This document shows positions 48,259 to 58,800 of a stretch of DNA of 64,000 nucleotides, in pieces. Each line of letters begins with the position of its first letter. Within the stretch, counting starts at the first letter, position 1. Under the pieces are notes generated by a model. That model was given only the letters and a program-made list of their open reading frames with translations, was not told the origin of the DNA and ran no database searches. The DNA comes from Chamaea fasciata (lineage: Eukaryota > Chordata > Aves > Passeriformes > Sylviidae). The position numbers and the translations under genes were made by a program. Where the stretch lies: positions 3,601,001 through 3,665,000 of the forward strand of contig JARCOQ010000016.1 of NCBI GenBank assembly GCA_029207755.1, written 5' to 3'.

Positions 48259-51200
48259 GTGGGTCTGGATTGTAATTTTATGTATTTATATAAAGCTACT
48301 CCTTTTGTAACTACCAGGATATCACACCCTAATTTATTTAAATGCACTCCCTATTTTTTAAGTGAACACTGAGGCCTATGGGAAGGCCTGTCCTCCCACA
48401 CCTTCCCAAGAAAGAGGGAAGCCTATTCTGCAGCTTTGTGTTTTACTGACATAACCCTTTGAGATAGTAGAGTGGCATTTTAGTGAAATGGTGGTTGTAC
48501 TGCTATAAAAAGAATTAAAGCTACAATAAATGTTTCCTTTAGGGAAGGGAAACTACTGCAGTAAAATTCTAGTGTATAGCTATGACTGCCTCTGTAAAAA
48601 GATTTTCTTTTGCTAGTATTATAATTAAATTCCTAACAACTTTCTGATATGGACATGCCTGCACTGTACTTGGATTCAATAGATGAGCAGGTTGCAGCTA
48701 CTACTAAGCCATAGATAAAAGAAAAGTTGAGCATTTTTAAACGTTGCAGATTTTTAAAATTAACAAATAGAGGTCTCTAGTTCAAAATAATGGTTGCCAA
48801 GACACCAGTGAAAGCTACAGCTAGACTGATTTATTTCTTTACTTGTTTTCAGATTGGTTGCTATTTTGTGGGTTTGATGTTTTTTATAATTTGTGCAAGA
48901 ATAGAACTGGGAAGTCCAAGAAAAACATGTCTGTTGATGGTAGAATTATATTTGCCCTGAAATTATCTAAATTTGCAGTAAGTCCCCATGCTTTTGAAAC
49001 AAAGAGGCAAAAGGTGCTCCCTACTCCAGCTGCAGACCGACAAAAGATCTATCCTACCTGTAGTTCACTACAGTGGTAGTGATCTGTGAAAGGCATCTGT
49101 GACAAGAGATGAAAAACAATCTAAAATGTTTTTCTTTCATCTGCAGGTTGTTGCCTTTATGAATTCTCGTGTTGGCCAGTATTTAGATGACCATCCTTTT
49201 GTTGCCTTATCACTCCTGATGTTTGTTGCAGTGTCAGCTATTCCTGTTGGATTTTTCCTGGTTTTTGTTGTTACAACAGCTGTAATGGCCTGTATTGGTG
49301 TGATAGTCATGGAAGGTACTGTGTGCATTCATGGGTATACTTACCTATTCCCTTTTAAGGCATGTAACCTTTTTCCTTTTAAATTTTTCCTTCTGGAAGT
49401 CTGAGTCCTAGCAATTGAGGATTTCTGTGTGTAGTCCTCAGGTCTCAGAAGTAGTAAAACTCTTAATACGAGAACAGTAATCTAATTAAGTGTAGTCTAT
49501 ACAGGGGAAATCCTATTTTCCTTTCTAATCTCAGCCTAAACCAGTTATCTTGAGCATGCGTAGCTTTTACGGAGGCTGGCCAGATGAGGGAGGAAGATGG
49601 TTTTCCCAAACTGTTTGAAATTGGGGTTATGGTAGAATGTCAGCTCTTCTATTTGTACAGAGACTTGTTTAAATAACAAAGTGATGTTTTTTAGGTGTTG
49701 TCATAGCCATAGGTGGCATAGCCCTCCTGTGTGTGCTGTGTGGCCTGGGAGCCCTGTCCCTGGGAGTTTCTGGAGTGCTGAGTGTTTCTTACGTGGCACT
49801 TTCAACTCTGGTCAACTACTGGTGTGCATCAAGGTGAGTGTGGATGTCTTGACCCATGCTTGGATTTTAAACTCTGCAACTGTGCTGCTGCATCCATTGT
49901 TCCATGTTATTTTTTTTTTCCTAAATGAGCCACTGTTGCCTAATGAAACCACATTTCTTGAATGCTTTGACTCTTGGGCTACCCTCATGGCTTAAGATGT
50001 CTGGTCAGGGGTAGGTTTTCTAAGAGCATTAATTCATAACCTTTTTCCTATTTGGGTCTTTAAATGTTAATGTGCTAACACAATATGACATTAGGCAGTA
50101 AAATACAGTAAAATATTGTCTCACTCCAATGTCTTGCTTTAAATATCATTAAAACCCACTGCCAAGTAGAATTTTGTGTAGATGAACCTTTTCCATTTTT
50201 TTCCTACATGATGACCCAGCTATCTCTGCTTACCTGCATTTGTAGACTCAGGGAGAAAAATTGGTTGTGTATTTGAGGTAGGAGGGGAGTACTTAAAAGG
50301 CACAGTGTGATCAAAATAGAAATAACAGGTTTTGTAGGATGCTGCACCGTGCAAATTGCCGGTTGTGCCCCTCAGGACTTTGGGCTTGGAGGCCTGTTTC
50401 AGTCAGCATTGCCTCAGCCAGGCAGCTGAGGGCAGGAGGCAGCAGCAGGCTGTGCTGAAGTGGCACCTGTGGCCCCCTGAAGCACCTGCCAGGGAAAGAA
50501 CCAGAGGCAGAGGGAAGAGCAAGAAGAAAATTCACAGCTGCTCTTTTCTAGGCTTCCTCAGTTTGCTCCTCCAGCACAGCTGTGTTTGCACAGCTCTTGA
50601 TGACACGCAAAGCTGCCTGAGATGGCAGCAGGGTGACAAAAGCATGGTGCAAGGCCCAGTTCCAGGGCATGCTGCCAGCTCCACAACACTGTCCACCAGT
50701 TCCAGAAGACTTCCATTTTCCATAGAATATCCAAATGCACAATCCAGCCTACACACCCCAATCCTGTTGAGCTACAGCTCTGATGTTAAAACAGATAATA
50801 CCATCTATTTTTGTGTTCCTCTGTGTTTTGAGAGAAGCTTAGGTAGACCAGCAGCAGATGTAAACCTGTCTAGGACATCTCAGATTGCTCTGCTTTTTTA
50901 AGCAAAAAGTTAAAGGACAACAATCTTAGGGAGGAACAGACAATAAAACCATTCTTTTCTCGTCTATGCAGGGGTCAGATAAGGAAACAAGATGTTAATG
51001 GAAGCTTACCACAGAAGCAGCCTGTCTTGGATCTTTCTGCCAATACTGGAAAGAGTGAATAAGTAGTTTTCTCCCCACTTCATAGGCACTTAGCTGTACA
51101 GTTCCAGCCTTTGCCATGTAATTGTTTACTCATTAAGCATTCAACCATTGTGTACTCCTGGAAATTGAGAAAAATCAGTATACATCTTACACTGGCACTG

Positions 51201-51997
51201 TAAAAGGGATCTTAAAAATAACCCAGAAGCAGCAGTGCAGTAGTATGTGCATGATGGAATGTTCCACAGAGTTTGGTAGAGGGATGTAATAATAGTTGGT
51301 GCTGTTAAGTCAATGGCAAGTAGGTGGGCAGAAAGGGGAGGGAGGTATTTGACTTCTCAGGTACTGGAGTTCTGAATGTACTCTTTTTAGTACACAGCAG
51401 TGGTCATTTGATACTTCTGTATCAAAAGTTCAGAACAGTTGAAACAGGTTTTGAGTGTGGAAAAGTATTTGTAAGCCTTAACAACCTTTGTTAAAATAGT
51501 GTGAGTACACCAGGCCAGTGCTTTATGTTCATTATACAGGGAAAAGTGGGTTTGTCATATGTCATGGTCTAAGCGTTTATCTCCATTTAGATGTTGTGTT
51601 ATTCTAAAGGGATATTTTCCTTATTGCCTCATCATATCAGGGGTATGCTTAGGTCTCATTTAGGTATTTAAATTGCCTGGTTTGCTTCGCAGTTGTAGCT
51701 TTGTGTATGTTATTTAAACTTTTTTTCATTTTTGCAAATGCTATTATATTTTTAAGCATTAAGAAAGTAACTATATTAGTTTAATAAAATGCTGTTTGTT
51801 TAACCAGATTGTCTTATGAGTCTGTTTTATTCTACAGTAAAAACAAGTTTTTCACATTTCATTTTAGGAAGGCTACAGATGGAGCTGAGTTTTTCTCCTT
51901 GAATAAAGTATTTTATATGGCCAATGTTGCTGAGCCACAAACTGCAGATTACTCCCCTGTCATGCCTGTAAAGGAAATGGAGATGTCTAGGGTCTAA
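48187..51997 (+). CDS. LDAF1: LDAF1 (TMEM159, promethin), lipid droplet assembly factor 1
   Basis: LDAF1 is a small endoplasmic-reticulum hairpin protein that binds seipin and marks sites where lipid droplets form. Coding exons are 48187-48258, 49147-49315, 49695-49833 and then one of two last exons, 50972-51062 or 51868-51997. All junctions keep frame. The predicted protein has 169 residues with the distal exon and 156 with the proximal one; human has 161. Human-like landmarks include MQELQK, VVAFMNSRVGQYLDDHPF and AIPVGFFLVFVV. A long hydrophobic core (about residues 40-120) provides the paired hairpins. The N-terminus is about eight residues shorter than human. ATG 48187 is the first in this exon that fits the alignment. 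It probably shares the CpG-island promoter with DNAH3. Confidence 0.93.
49147..49315 (+). CDS. LDAF1: LDAF1 second coding exon, first hydrophobic hairpin
   Basis: The acceptor is TTTCATCTGCAG and the donor is GGAAG|GTACTG, in phase 1. The exon encodes VVAFMNSRVGQYLDDHPF and then a long hydrophobic run ending in GVIVMEG. This is the best conserved part of the protein. Confidence 0.95.
49695..49833 (+). CDS. LDAF1: LDAF1 third coding exon, second hydrophobic hairpin
   Basis: The acceptor is TTTTTTAG and the donor is CAAG|GTGAGT, in phase 2. It encodes a Gly/Leu/Cys-rich hydrophobic stretch (GGIALLCVLCGLGALSLG) and ends LVNYWCAS. The human counterpart contains ILCGLGFVSLAMSG at the same place. 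Confidence 0.93.
50972..51062 (+). CDS. LDAF1: LDAF1 proximal alternative last exon
   Basis: A strong acceptor (CTCGTCTATGCAG) opens an in-frame C-terminus of 30 residues, GQIRKQDVNGSLPQKQPV and onward, ending at TAA 51060-51062. A poly(A) signal AATAAA at 51783-51788 with a downstream GT-rich stretch would end this form. The tail is polar, like the human C-terminus. Whether it is used in place of 51868-51997 cannot be told from the sequence. Confidence 0.65.
51783..51788 (+). terminator. Poly(A) signal, LDAF1 proximal isoform
   Basis: A canonical AATAAA hexamer is followed within 45 bases by a T/G-rich stretch suitable for cleavage-factor binding. It lies 720 bases after the proximal stop codon and before the distal last exon. 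Confidence 0.6.
51868..51997 (+). CDS. LDAF1: LDAF1 distal alternative last exon
   Basis: The acceptor TTCATTTTAG joins in phase 2 to give RKATDGAEFFSLNKVFYMAN and an acidic/Met-rich end, MPVKEMEMSRV, stopping at 51995-51997. The likely poly(A) signal is AATAAA at 52426-52431. It lies only about 80 bases after the poly(A) signal of the proximal form. Confidence 0.65.
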
Positions 51998-52425
51998 ATT
52001 AGTTTTATTTAGTTTTGCATGAACGAACCTGATGCTTGACTAAAACCTGGACACAGCCTACCTGAGCTGTAATGTGCTTCACAGAGTAGTGGTGGTAATA
52101 GTTTCAGCCCTTAGGCTAAGCTGGCCCCACATTTCAGCTGTAGAATGAAATAATCCCCAGAAGGTTTTCAGGAGCCCTTTATTTTAATGGCCCATTAATT
52201 CAGCAAACATTACAAAGCCACATAACCAGCCTTCGCCTCAGGCAAGGCTGCCTGTAGGAGCCTTCCTGGAGGCACCTCCAGTGACAGAGCAATGAAGCCC
52301 ATAGACCTGCCTAAAGTTACAACATTCAAAATCTTCATAGCACAGCTCATACACAAGACACAGCTGAATCCTTTCCCTTCAGTTTCCTTTATGCCCTCAT
52401 CTTCTGAAGGAAAGAGACATTACTT

Positions 52426-52431
52426 AATAAA
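52426..52431 (+). terminator. Poly(A) signal, LDAF1 distal isoform
   Basis: A canonical AATAAA lies 429 bases after the distal stop codon and is the first such hexamer in the distal 3' UTR. Confidence 0.5.
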
Positions 52432-55400
52432 GTCAGCAGACACTGAAGTTAATGCAATCCCACTCAGAGTCTGACCCAACATGAACCATTTCCTCCTGCA
52501 TTTTAAATTTACTTTGCATTATATAACTCATTCTGTCATCAGCATTTAGCAGGAGCTAAAACTGAGTTCTCAGTTAACTGCAGGTAAACTTGGAACAGTT
52601 TCGCTCCTGCTGCCCTGACCTTTGCATGCTTATCAGCCTGTCATTTCAAGGCTTCTCACTGTGTCCTTTCACCAAGAGCTGCCTTTTGTGCAGTGCCAGC
52701 ACCAGAATAAGGTTTTTCAATTGAGAGATGCTGAAGAAGAAACTAGGTCAGCACAGAGAAGGTGTTTCACTGAAGACAGTAAGTCATCCCTTAGAAGGAG
52801 GGCAGAGGTTATTTTCTTCTTTGAATTATTAAAGACTGCAGTAGAGCTAAGAAGTCCTTAGCAAGACAGGCTGGGGACATGCTTCCAACTCCCCTTTCCC
52901 TCAGTTGCTCTCTCAGCTTTCTGCAGAAAAGCACCAACCCCACAAGAAATGCAGGAGACTCCCACCCCATGGCACCATTCCCAACCAGCTCCTCAGCCTA
53001 CTCAGCTCTCACAGATCTGCTTCACTGCCCCTTACTGTAGGCATGAACACGCCTTAATAGGCAGCCACACTCGTGGTCCTACATCCTGGGGGACCCCAAA
53101 CATCCCGTGTCTAAGGAGATTTGGAGCTGCCAACTGTGGTGTTGTTCCTGAAGCAGCTGCTTGAGCTCAGGCTGCAGAATCAGTGCTGCCTCCACCTGCA
53201 GCAGGTTCCCTGACCAATTTCTCTGCCTTCTCTTGGCAGCACCATCATCCCCACCTCACCCTGCCCTGTGTCAGAAGAGAGGAACCTCTGCCTGAATGCA
53301 GGAAAGGAATCTTTTTCACTTGTAAAATGAGCCTAAACTTTCCAGATAACACATTTTAACAGGGGACAGAGGCAGCAGCAGCACATATAGAGGAAGAGGG
53401 AAGGAATGCATGCGTCTGGGCTCTAGGGTAAATTATGTACAAAATAAGGAATACAATCCTGTGCTTTCCCTGATTTAAATTTAATTACACGTGTCTTGAT
53501 TCAAACCACCAAAGAGCATTAACTGAGCCACCCTGAGAGAACTTTAGTTAATCCTCTCAGAAACCAGGAACAGATCTCTTCTCACACGCTACATCTAAAG
53601 TCTTTCCCTAAGCAGACAGTATCAGCCAAGGGCAGAAACCAGGCAAAAATAACTGTCTCCTTGACCTAGATGGCTGTCACCATGTGCAAGCTCTTTTATC
53701 TCACCTCCTCAGGCAGTAAAAATAGTACAAAATACATAAGTCAAAGAGCAAAAATAAAGCTCTCACTGCTTCCCTTACTGAAGGCACCCAAATTATTTCA
53801 AATACCTTCACTAGTGCAAGTCCACAGATTCATGTATGCAAGGTATATGAGAAATATTTTAGCTTATTAGAATATTAACTAGCATATTTCCACATCACCA
53901 CGACATTTAGCAAATTTCAACCATCCCAGAGCAAAGGTTCAGACTCCATCAATGAGAAAAAAGGAAGCCTCTCTACCTGAACACACAAAGATCTTTTCCC
54001 CGCATTTCAGAACAAGGATGGAGAGAGGGAATATTAAGATTAGACTTACTTGGGTCAGAAGAGCTAAACAGCCCATACAGTTAAGTACAACATACTGTCA
54101 AGTGCATAAACCCTCTTCATCAAGGACCACTTACCTGGCTTTTGCAGAAATACTTCATATTGCAGCCAAGTGCTAAGTCAACAAGACTGAAGTATAGCAG
54201 GTTGTTTCCTGGACAATAGCTTAAGTAACCCTTTCAATCCCAACTTCTAACAGGTCAATGACATAACTGACTTGAAATTAAATGGCTCCCTTGTGAGATT
54301 CATAGTTTGTGTTTATGTTATTATAATTTTGATTAAATACTAGCATAAGGTCTTAATGATCACGTTAATCATGGTCTCTTTGCATGAAATACACATTAAT
54401 ACTTAATGCAGCCTGAAATCTATCGCATTAATAGTAGCTCATTAATAATACCCGAGTGAAGTAGGGGCTGTGCAGACAAGCCCTCAAGCTGTGCTGTTTA
54501 TGCACAACGTGTTAGACAAGTATCAGGGTCCGGCCACTGACTTGATCTGACACCCTGCACACTCAGCGACCACAGAGCTGGACTTGTGCTGATCACTCTC
54601 CCTGCTCACACAAAGTTGCCAGACAGTGTTTAACCTAAGGCTGTTACACTCCTACTGCAACAAAGCACTTGCACACCCTCACATGCAATTATATTTTATG
54701 TCTCATTTCCTTGACTATGCGAGGCAAGGCGTACAAAATAAGAACTGCCTCACCCCAGGTGGGCAGCATTACATCAACAAACAGTGCTGTCAGTATTGCA
54801 GACAAGACAGCTTTAGCTGTACTCACACATTTTTTCCTCCCCCAGTCTAAGACCCCAAGTTACGTACTCCTGGTGCCCCTATTAAGTGGGCAATGGAACT
54901 TCCAGCCATCAGAAGATCAGCTCTGGCAGCAGGAAGTCTGCTCCACTTTGGTTTTTCTAGTGTCCTTCTAGACTGCTATATGCAGAAAAGGGAGGCTTCA
55001 CTGTCTATCTCCTTCACAGACCTTTTGTAATGATCTGAGTCCCATAAGGACAAAGGGATATTTTTTATAGTAAGGTTTTAACACAGGTGCTGGGTGTTGC
55101 TCAACAATTCCAATGAAGCCAGGTTTTAATTTCCAGGTACAGTATAGGGCTCATGTGGACAAGAGCAGCTGGAGGAGTTACTCATACTGCAGATACTGGC
55201 ATAACATGCATTTTTAAAAACCCAATCAAGTGGAATCACAATTATGAACAACGATAAGCAATTCAAGAAAGGAAATTGGCTGCAAAGTCCAACAGGAATT
55301 TAACATAGCAGTGGCCTGTTCCAGAACAAAGACACTCAGGAAATCAAGCATTGTAGTCATTGTTAAAGACAAATCTACAATAAGGAGACAGAGGATGAGC

Positions 55401-55474
55401 AGTGTTGATTTGGATAACTAGATGCAGGAAAGGGAATACACGACAGACATAATTCACCAAGTGACTACTCCAGG
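52432..55474. other. Intergenic region between LDAF1 and ZP2
   Basis: The two genes converge here on their 3' ends. Short open frames occur on both strands but none has splice context or similarity. No repeat was recognised. A stretch at about 54260-54460 is unusually dense in TAAT/ATTA cores. Confidence 0.6.
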
Positions 55475-55480
55475 TTTATT
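55475..55480 (-). terminator. ZP2 poly(A) signal
   Basis: TTTATT on the plus strand is AATAAA on the gene strand. It starts only 12 bases after the stop codon, giving an expected 3' UTR of about 30-45 bases. Very short 3' UTRs are typical of ZP mRNAs. Confidence 0.75.
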
Positions 55481-55492
55481 TGGAAATATACA

Positions 55493-55811
55493 TTAACATA
55501 CCACATTAGCCATGCATGCTCTTCTCTTCAGGCACTTAAGAAAAGCCAAAAAGAGCAGCAACGTGGCCAGAGAGACAACACCAACAGCAGTCATTGCAAT
55601 GCCAGCCCACGTCTCCTTGCTCAGGAGAGTGCTCCCTGCAAAGCAAGGGGAAAACAGTTTGTTTGTGGAGACAGATCCTCGCTAAGCCCAAGCGACACCT
55701 CCCAGCACCACAGTGGCTCAGTACCTTGGGCTGCAGACCACTCTTCTGGCACAAAGAGGACAGGGCCCCCCAGGCTCACCACGGCAGAGTTCATAGCTGC
55801 CATCCCACTTT
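55493..55811 (-). CDS. ZP2: ZP2 exons 17-18: propeptide, transmembrane anchor and tail
   Basis: Exon 55725-55811 encodes [20 protein letters not shown], including the hydrophobic VSLGGPVLF that resembles the external hydrophobic patch blocking early polymerisation. Exon 55493-55635 encodes [20 protein letters not shown] and onward, a single membrane segment, then the basic stop-transfer LKCLKRRA. The stop TAA is at 55493-55495. Confidence 0.93.
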
Positions 55812-58800
55812 CTACAACAGTAACACAGCACAGTTGAACCCCACAGTGCAGTGGGTTATCTTGGATCAGCACAACCTAAAATCCACTCTGACATTACCTC
55901 GCTTGCCTCTAGATGGCCTTGGGCATCTTGGTATGCACAGTGGGGAGTCTGGATGAAAACGGTGGCAGATCAGAACACTGCAGTGGAAGTACACCTGGGA
56001 CAGAAGATGAGAGGAATGAGACAGTTGTTCATTTTGAAACAACAACTGCTCCTCATCCAGTGTCACCTACCAGGCCAGGAACAGCTTTGTCACCAGAGAC
56101 AAAGGCAAAAGTCTTCACTTCCAGCCTTTGGCGATAGTTAGCATAGCTGACACCACGTCCCACAGGGTGAAACACAGTCCTGTAGCTGTCTAGGTCATAC
56201 TCACAGCTGCCAATAAATAAAAACCAAGTCAGAACATCGGGGTAAAGAAGGTTTGGGTTGTTGGTGTTGACTGCTTTAAGCAGCAGATTAAAGTCCAAGG
56301 TTGAGATGCTACCTTCTTCCTACAAATTCCAGCATCCCAGGGCAGTACTTGGAAGGCCATCGTACTCAAGGCTCTCTTATTAAAGGGGGAGCAGGGGAGA
56401 ATTATGTAACTCCTCCCACCCACTGCAAAAGGTGCTTTTGTTCGTATGCCAGGCCACTCACCCATCCACAACAACATTCCACTGGGGCAGAGATCTGGGA
56501 TCTGGTGAGGCCGTTGCCCAGCAGTCGTCCAGTACCAGGTGGAGGTTGGGGTCATTGCGGTTCAGGACCTGAACCTCCAGGAAGATGGGCTGCCTCAGGT
56601 ACCTCACTATGGGATACTGATCCTCACGGTATGGCTGCCTGTACGAGTCCTCTGCAAGAGCCAAAGCCATTTCTGTTAAATAACCCAGGGTGCAGAGAGG
56701 GTCTCGAGCTCTTCAACAGCAGCTGGTTGGACAACCACCGTCTGTCCAAGGGCCACAGATTTGAGGCATCTGCATCCGGCAGCAAGGATGAGCAGGAGGG
56801 AAGCACACCAGGACAGTAGAAGTCCATGTTCCAGAAGAGATCACTCTTCCACCCTCCCCTCCACAAGCTCCAGATACTTCCCAGCCAATTGAGCCCAAAG
56901 CCAGCTTTACCTGGGTAGCTTAGAAGAACTAAGGAGAGGGAGCCTTGATTCACTGAAGAAGGTGGAGGAGAAAGGTTGTCTACTTTTATAGTGAGGGAGG
57001 CATCACCATTGCTGAAGGAGCACACTACTGTTAACCTGTAACAAGGAAGGAGCAGGTAAGCCACATATTGATGTGTGAGTAATGCAGTACTGGATGGCCT
57101 AAAGAGATTTCCAGACACACCTGAGTTCACTGTCCCTTGAGATCCTGCCCAGGGGAAGGTCTGTCCATAACGCCCTCACCTCATTCTCATAGTGAATCTG
57201 CTCCCCATCAAACTGTGGGTAAATAACAGCATTAGTGTGGGCATTCCCAACGCCTGAATCCCACCCCCACCAACCCCAGCCACACACTCACCCAGTGCCT
57301 GGTCCCACACCCGTTCAGTGGGACGTGAAACCGAACCCTGTCATTCAAAGGTGACTTGTAGGCTGGCCTGCACACAGGATCCCTGAGCCTGAGTGCGTCC
57401 AAATCCAGCAGTGGTGTGGTACTCTCAGCAAGGACTTCAAAATCCATGTACCCATCCTGGGTGCACACAGCAGCTGTAACAGAGGTTCACAGAAGTTGTC
57501 GTGTGAGTCAGTGTCTGCTCTGTCTGCCAGGAGCTGTCGGTGACACAAACTAATCCAACACTGCTGAGGCATCGCAGCACAGGAGTCAGTCACTTACCTA
57601 TTGGTGTGGGCTGCTCACAGGGGCACTCAGGGTGCATCACCATTGCCACAGTCTCCCCATGGAAGCGAAAGGCCAGTTTCAAAGAGGACATGTAGTACTG
57701 AAGTCCTGAGCAGCTCTCCCCAGGTAGCTGAAGGATAAGAGTTACTCTCTGGAAATGTGACTACAAGAGCTCATTTTAACACATGCACCTGTTAGAGCTG
57801 ATTAACAAATAAGCCAAGACTGAGGAGCACAAGGAAACTCACTTGCATTGCTCTGGGCATGCCAAATACCTACCCCCTCCATGAGAAATATTTTCACCTC
57901 TATCTGTTTTTGCCAAAAGACTCCAGGAAACCGAAGTTACCTTGCATGATGTTGTCTATTAAAAAGACAGTCTGCGTTCATCTTAATCACACCTGTCCCC
58001 ACCCAGCCAGGGGGCATGGCTGACTCAACAGATGCTTAATCAAGGTCAAAGTTACTGTGCTCTGGGTCTCAAAACACCAAGGAGGTGTGATCACACCAAC
58101 ACCTGTGACTCAAGGATCAGAACTCACCCTGGACTTCAGGGCTCCCCTGCTGATATACAGCCTGACCCCTCTCTGTGTGTCCAGAGTGATTCCATTTCCC
58201 TGAAGCTGATCCATGGGGATGGTCTTATTCTCTATATCCACATCCATAAGGATCCCTGGGAAGGCTGGGATGGCAACAGTCATGTGTGTTGCATTACAGA
58301 TTGCTGGACCTGCAAAAACATCTTTGATAAATGTAACATCACAGCTTCCCTGGGGCAGCCACAGGTCAGGTCCTGACTTTTTCCATGCATTACCTGGAGC
58401 ACAAAGCATTCTTGACTCCACAGTGCGTCTATGCTCAGGAGGGCCGTACATGAGCTTGAGTGCCACAGCGTAGAGCACCTTATCATTGTGCTGACAAAGA
58501 AGATGGAGCTCTATTAGACAGTGCTCAGCTCCTGATCCATCATAAGACCAGCCCCAGAGGGCTGTGCACTGCATCAGGTTCAGGTTTGCTGCTATTCATG
58601 TCTGCAAAAGCAGTTTCTTCCCACCTCACCCTTTCTAAAAACAGCTGCTGATCATGAGACTGGCAGTCAGATGCTCCCAGGACCGGCTGTGGCTAGAATT
58701 CTACTTCTGGAGACTCCCACTCACTGTGCTGCTGTCTGAGGTGCACACTGTGCCTCCCCCAGTTCCTTGTGCCAGGCAGTTCAGTGACAGCTGTGCAAAG

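Noticed and set aside
50356..50901. 181-codon open frame on the plus strand in LDAF1 intron
   Set aside because: No similarity, low-complexity Gln/Ser-rich start, and opposite frames are also open. It sits between validated LDAF1 exons.
56301..56819. 172-codon open frame on the plus strand
   Set aside because: It is the antisense shadow of ZP2 exon 56462-56651 and its introns.
56624..57130. 168-codon open frame on the minus strand
   Set aside because: It contains the true ZP2 exon 56911-57035 but reads on through the intron; only the exon part matches ZP2.
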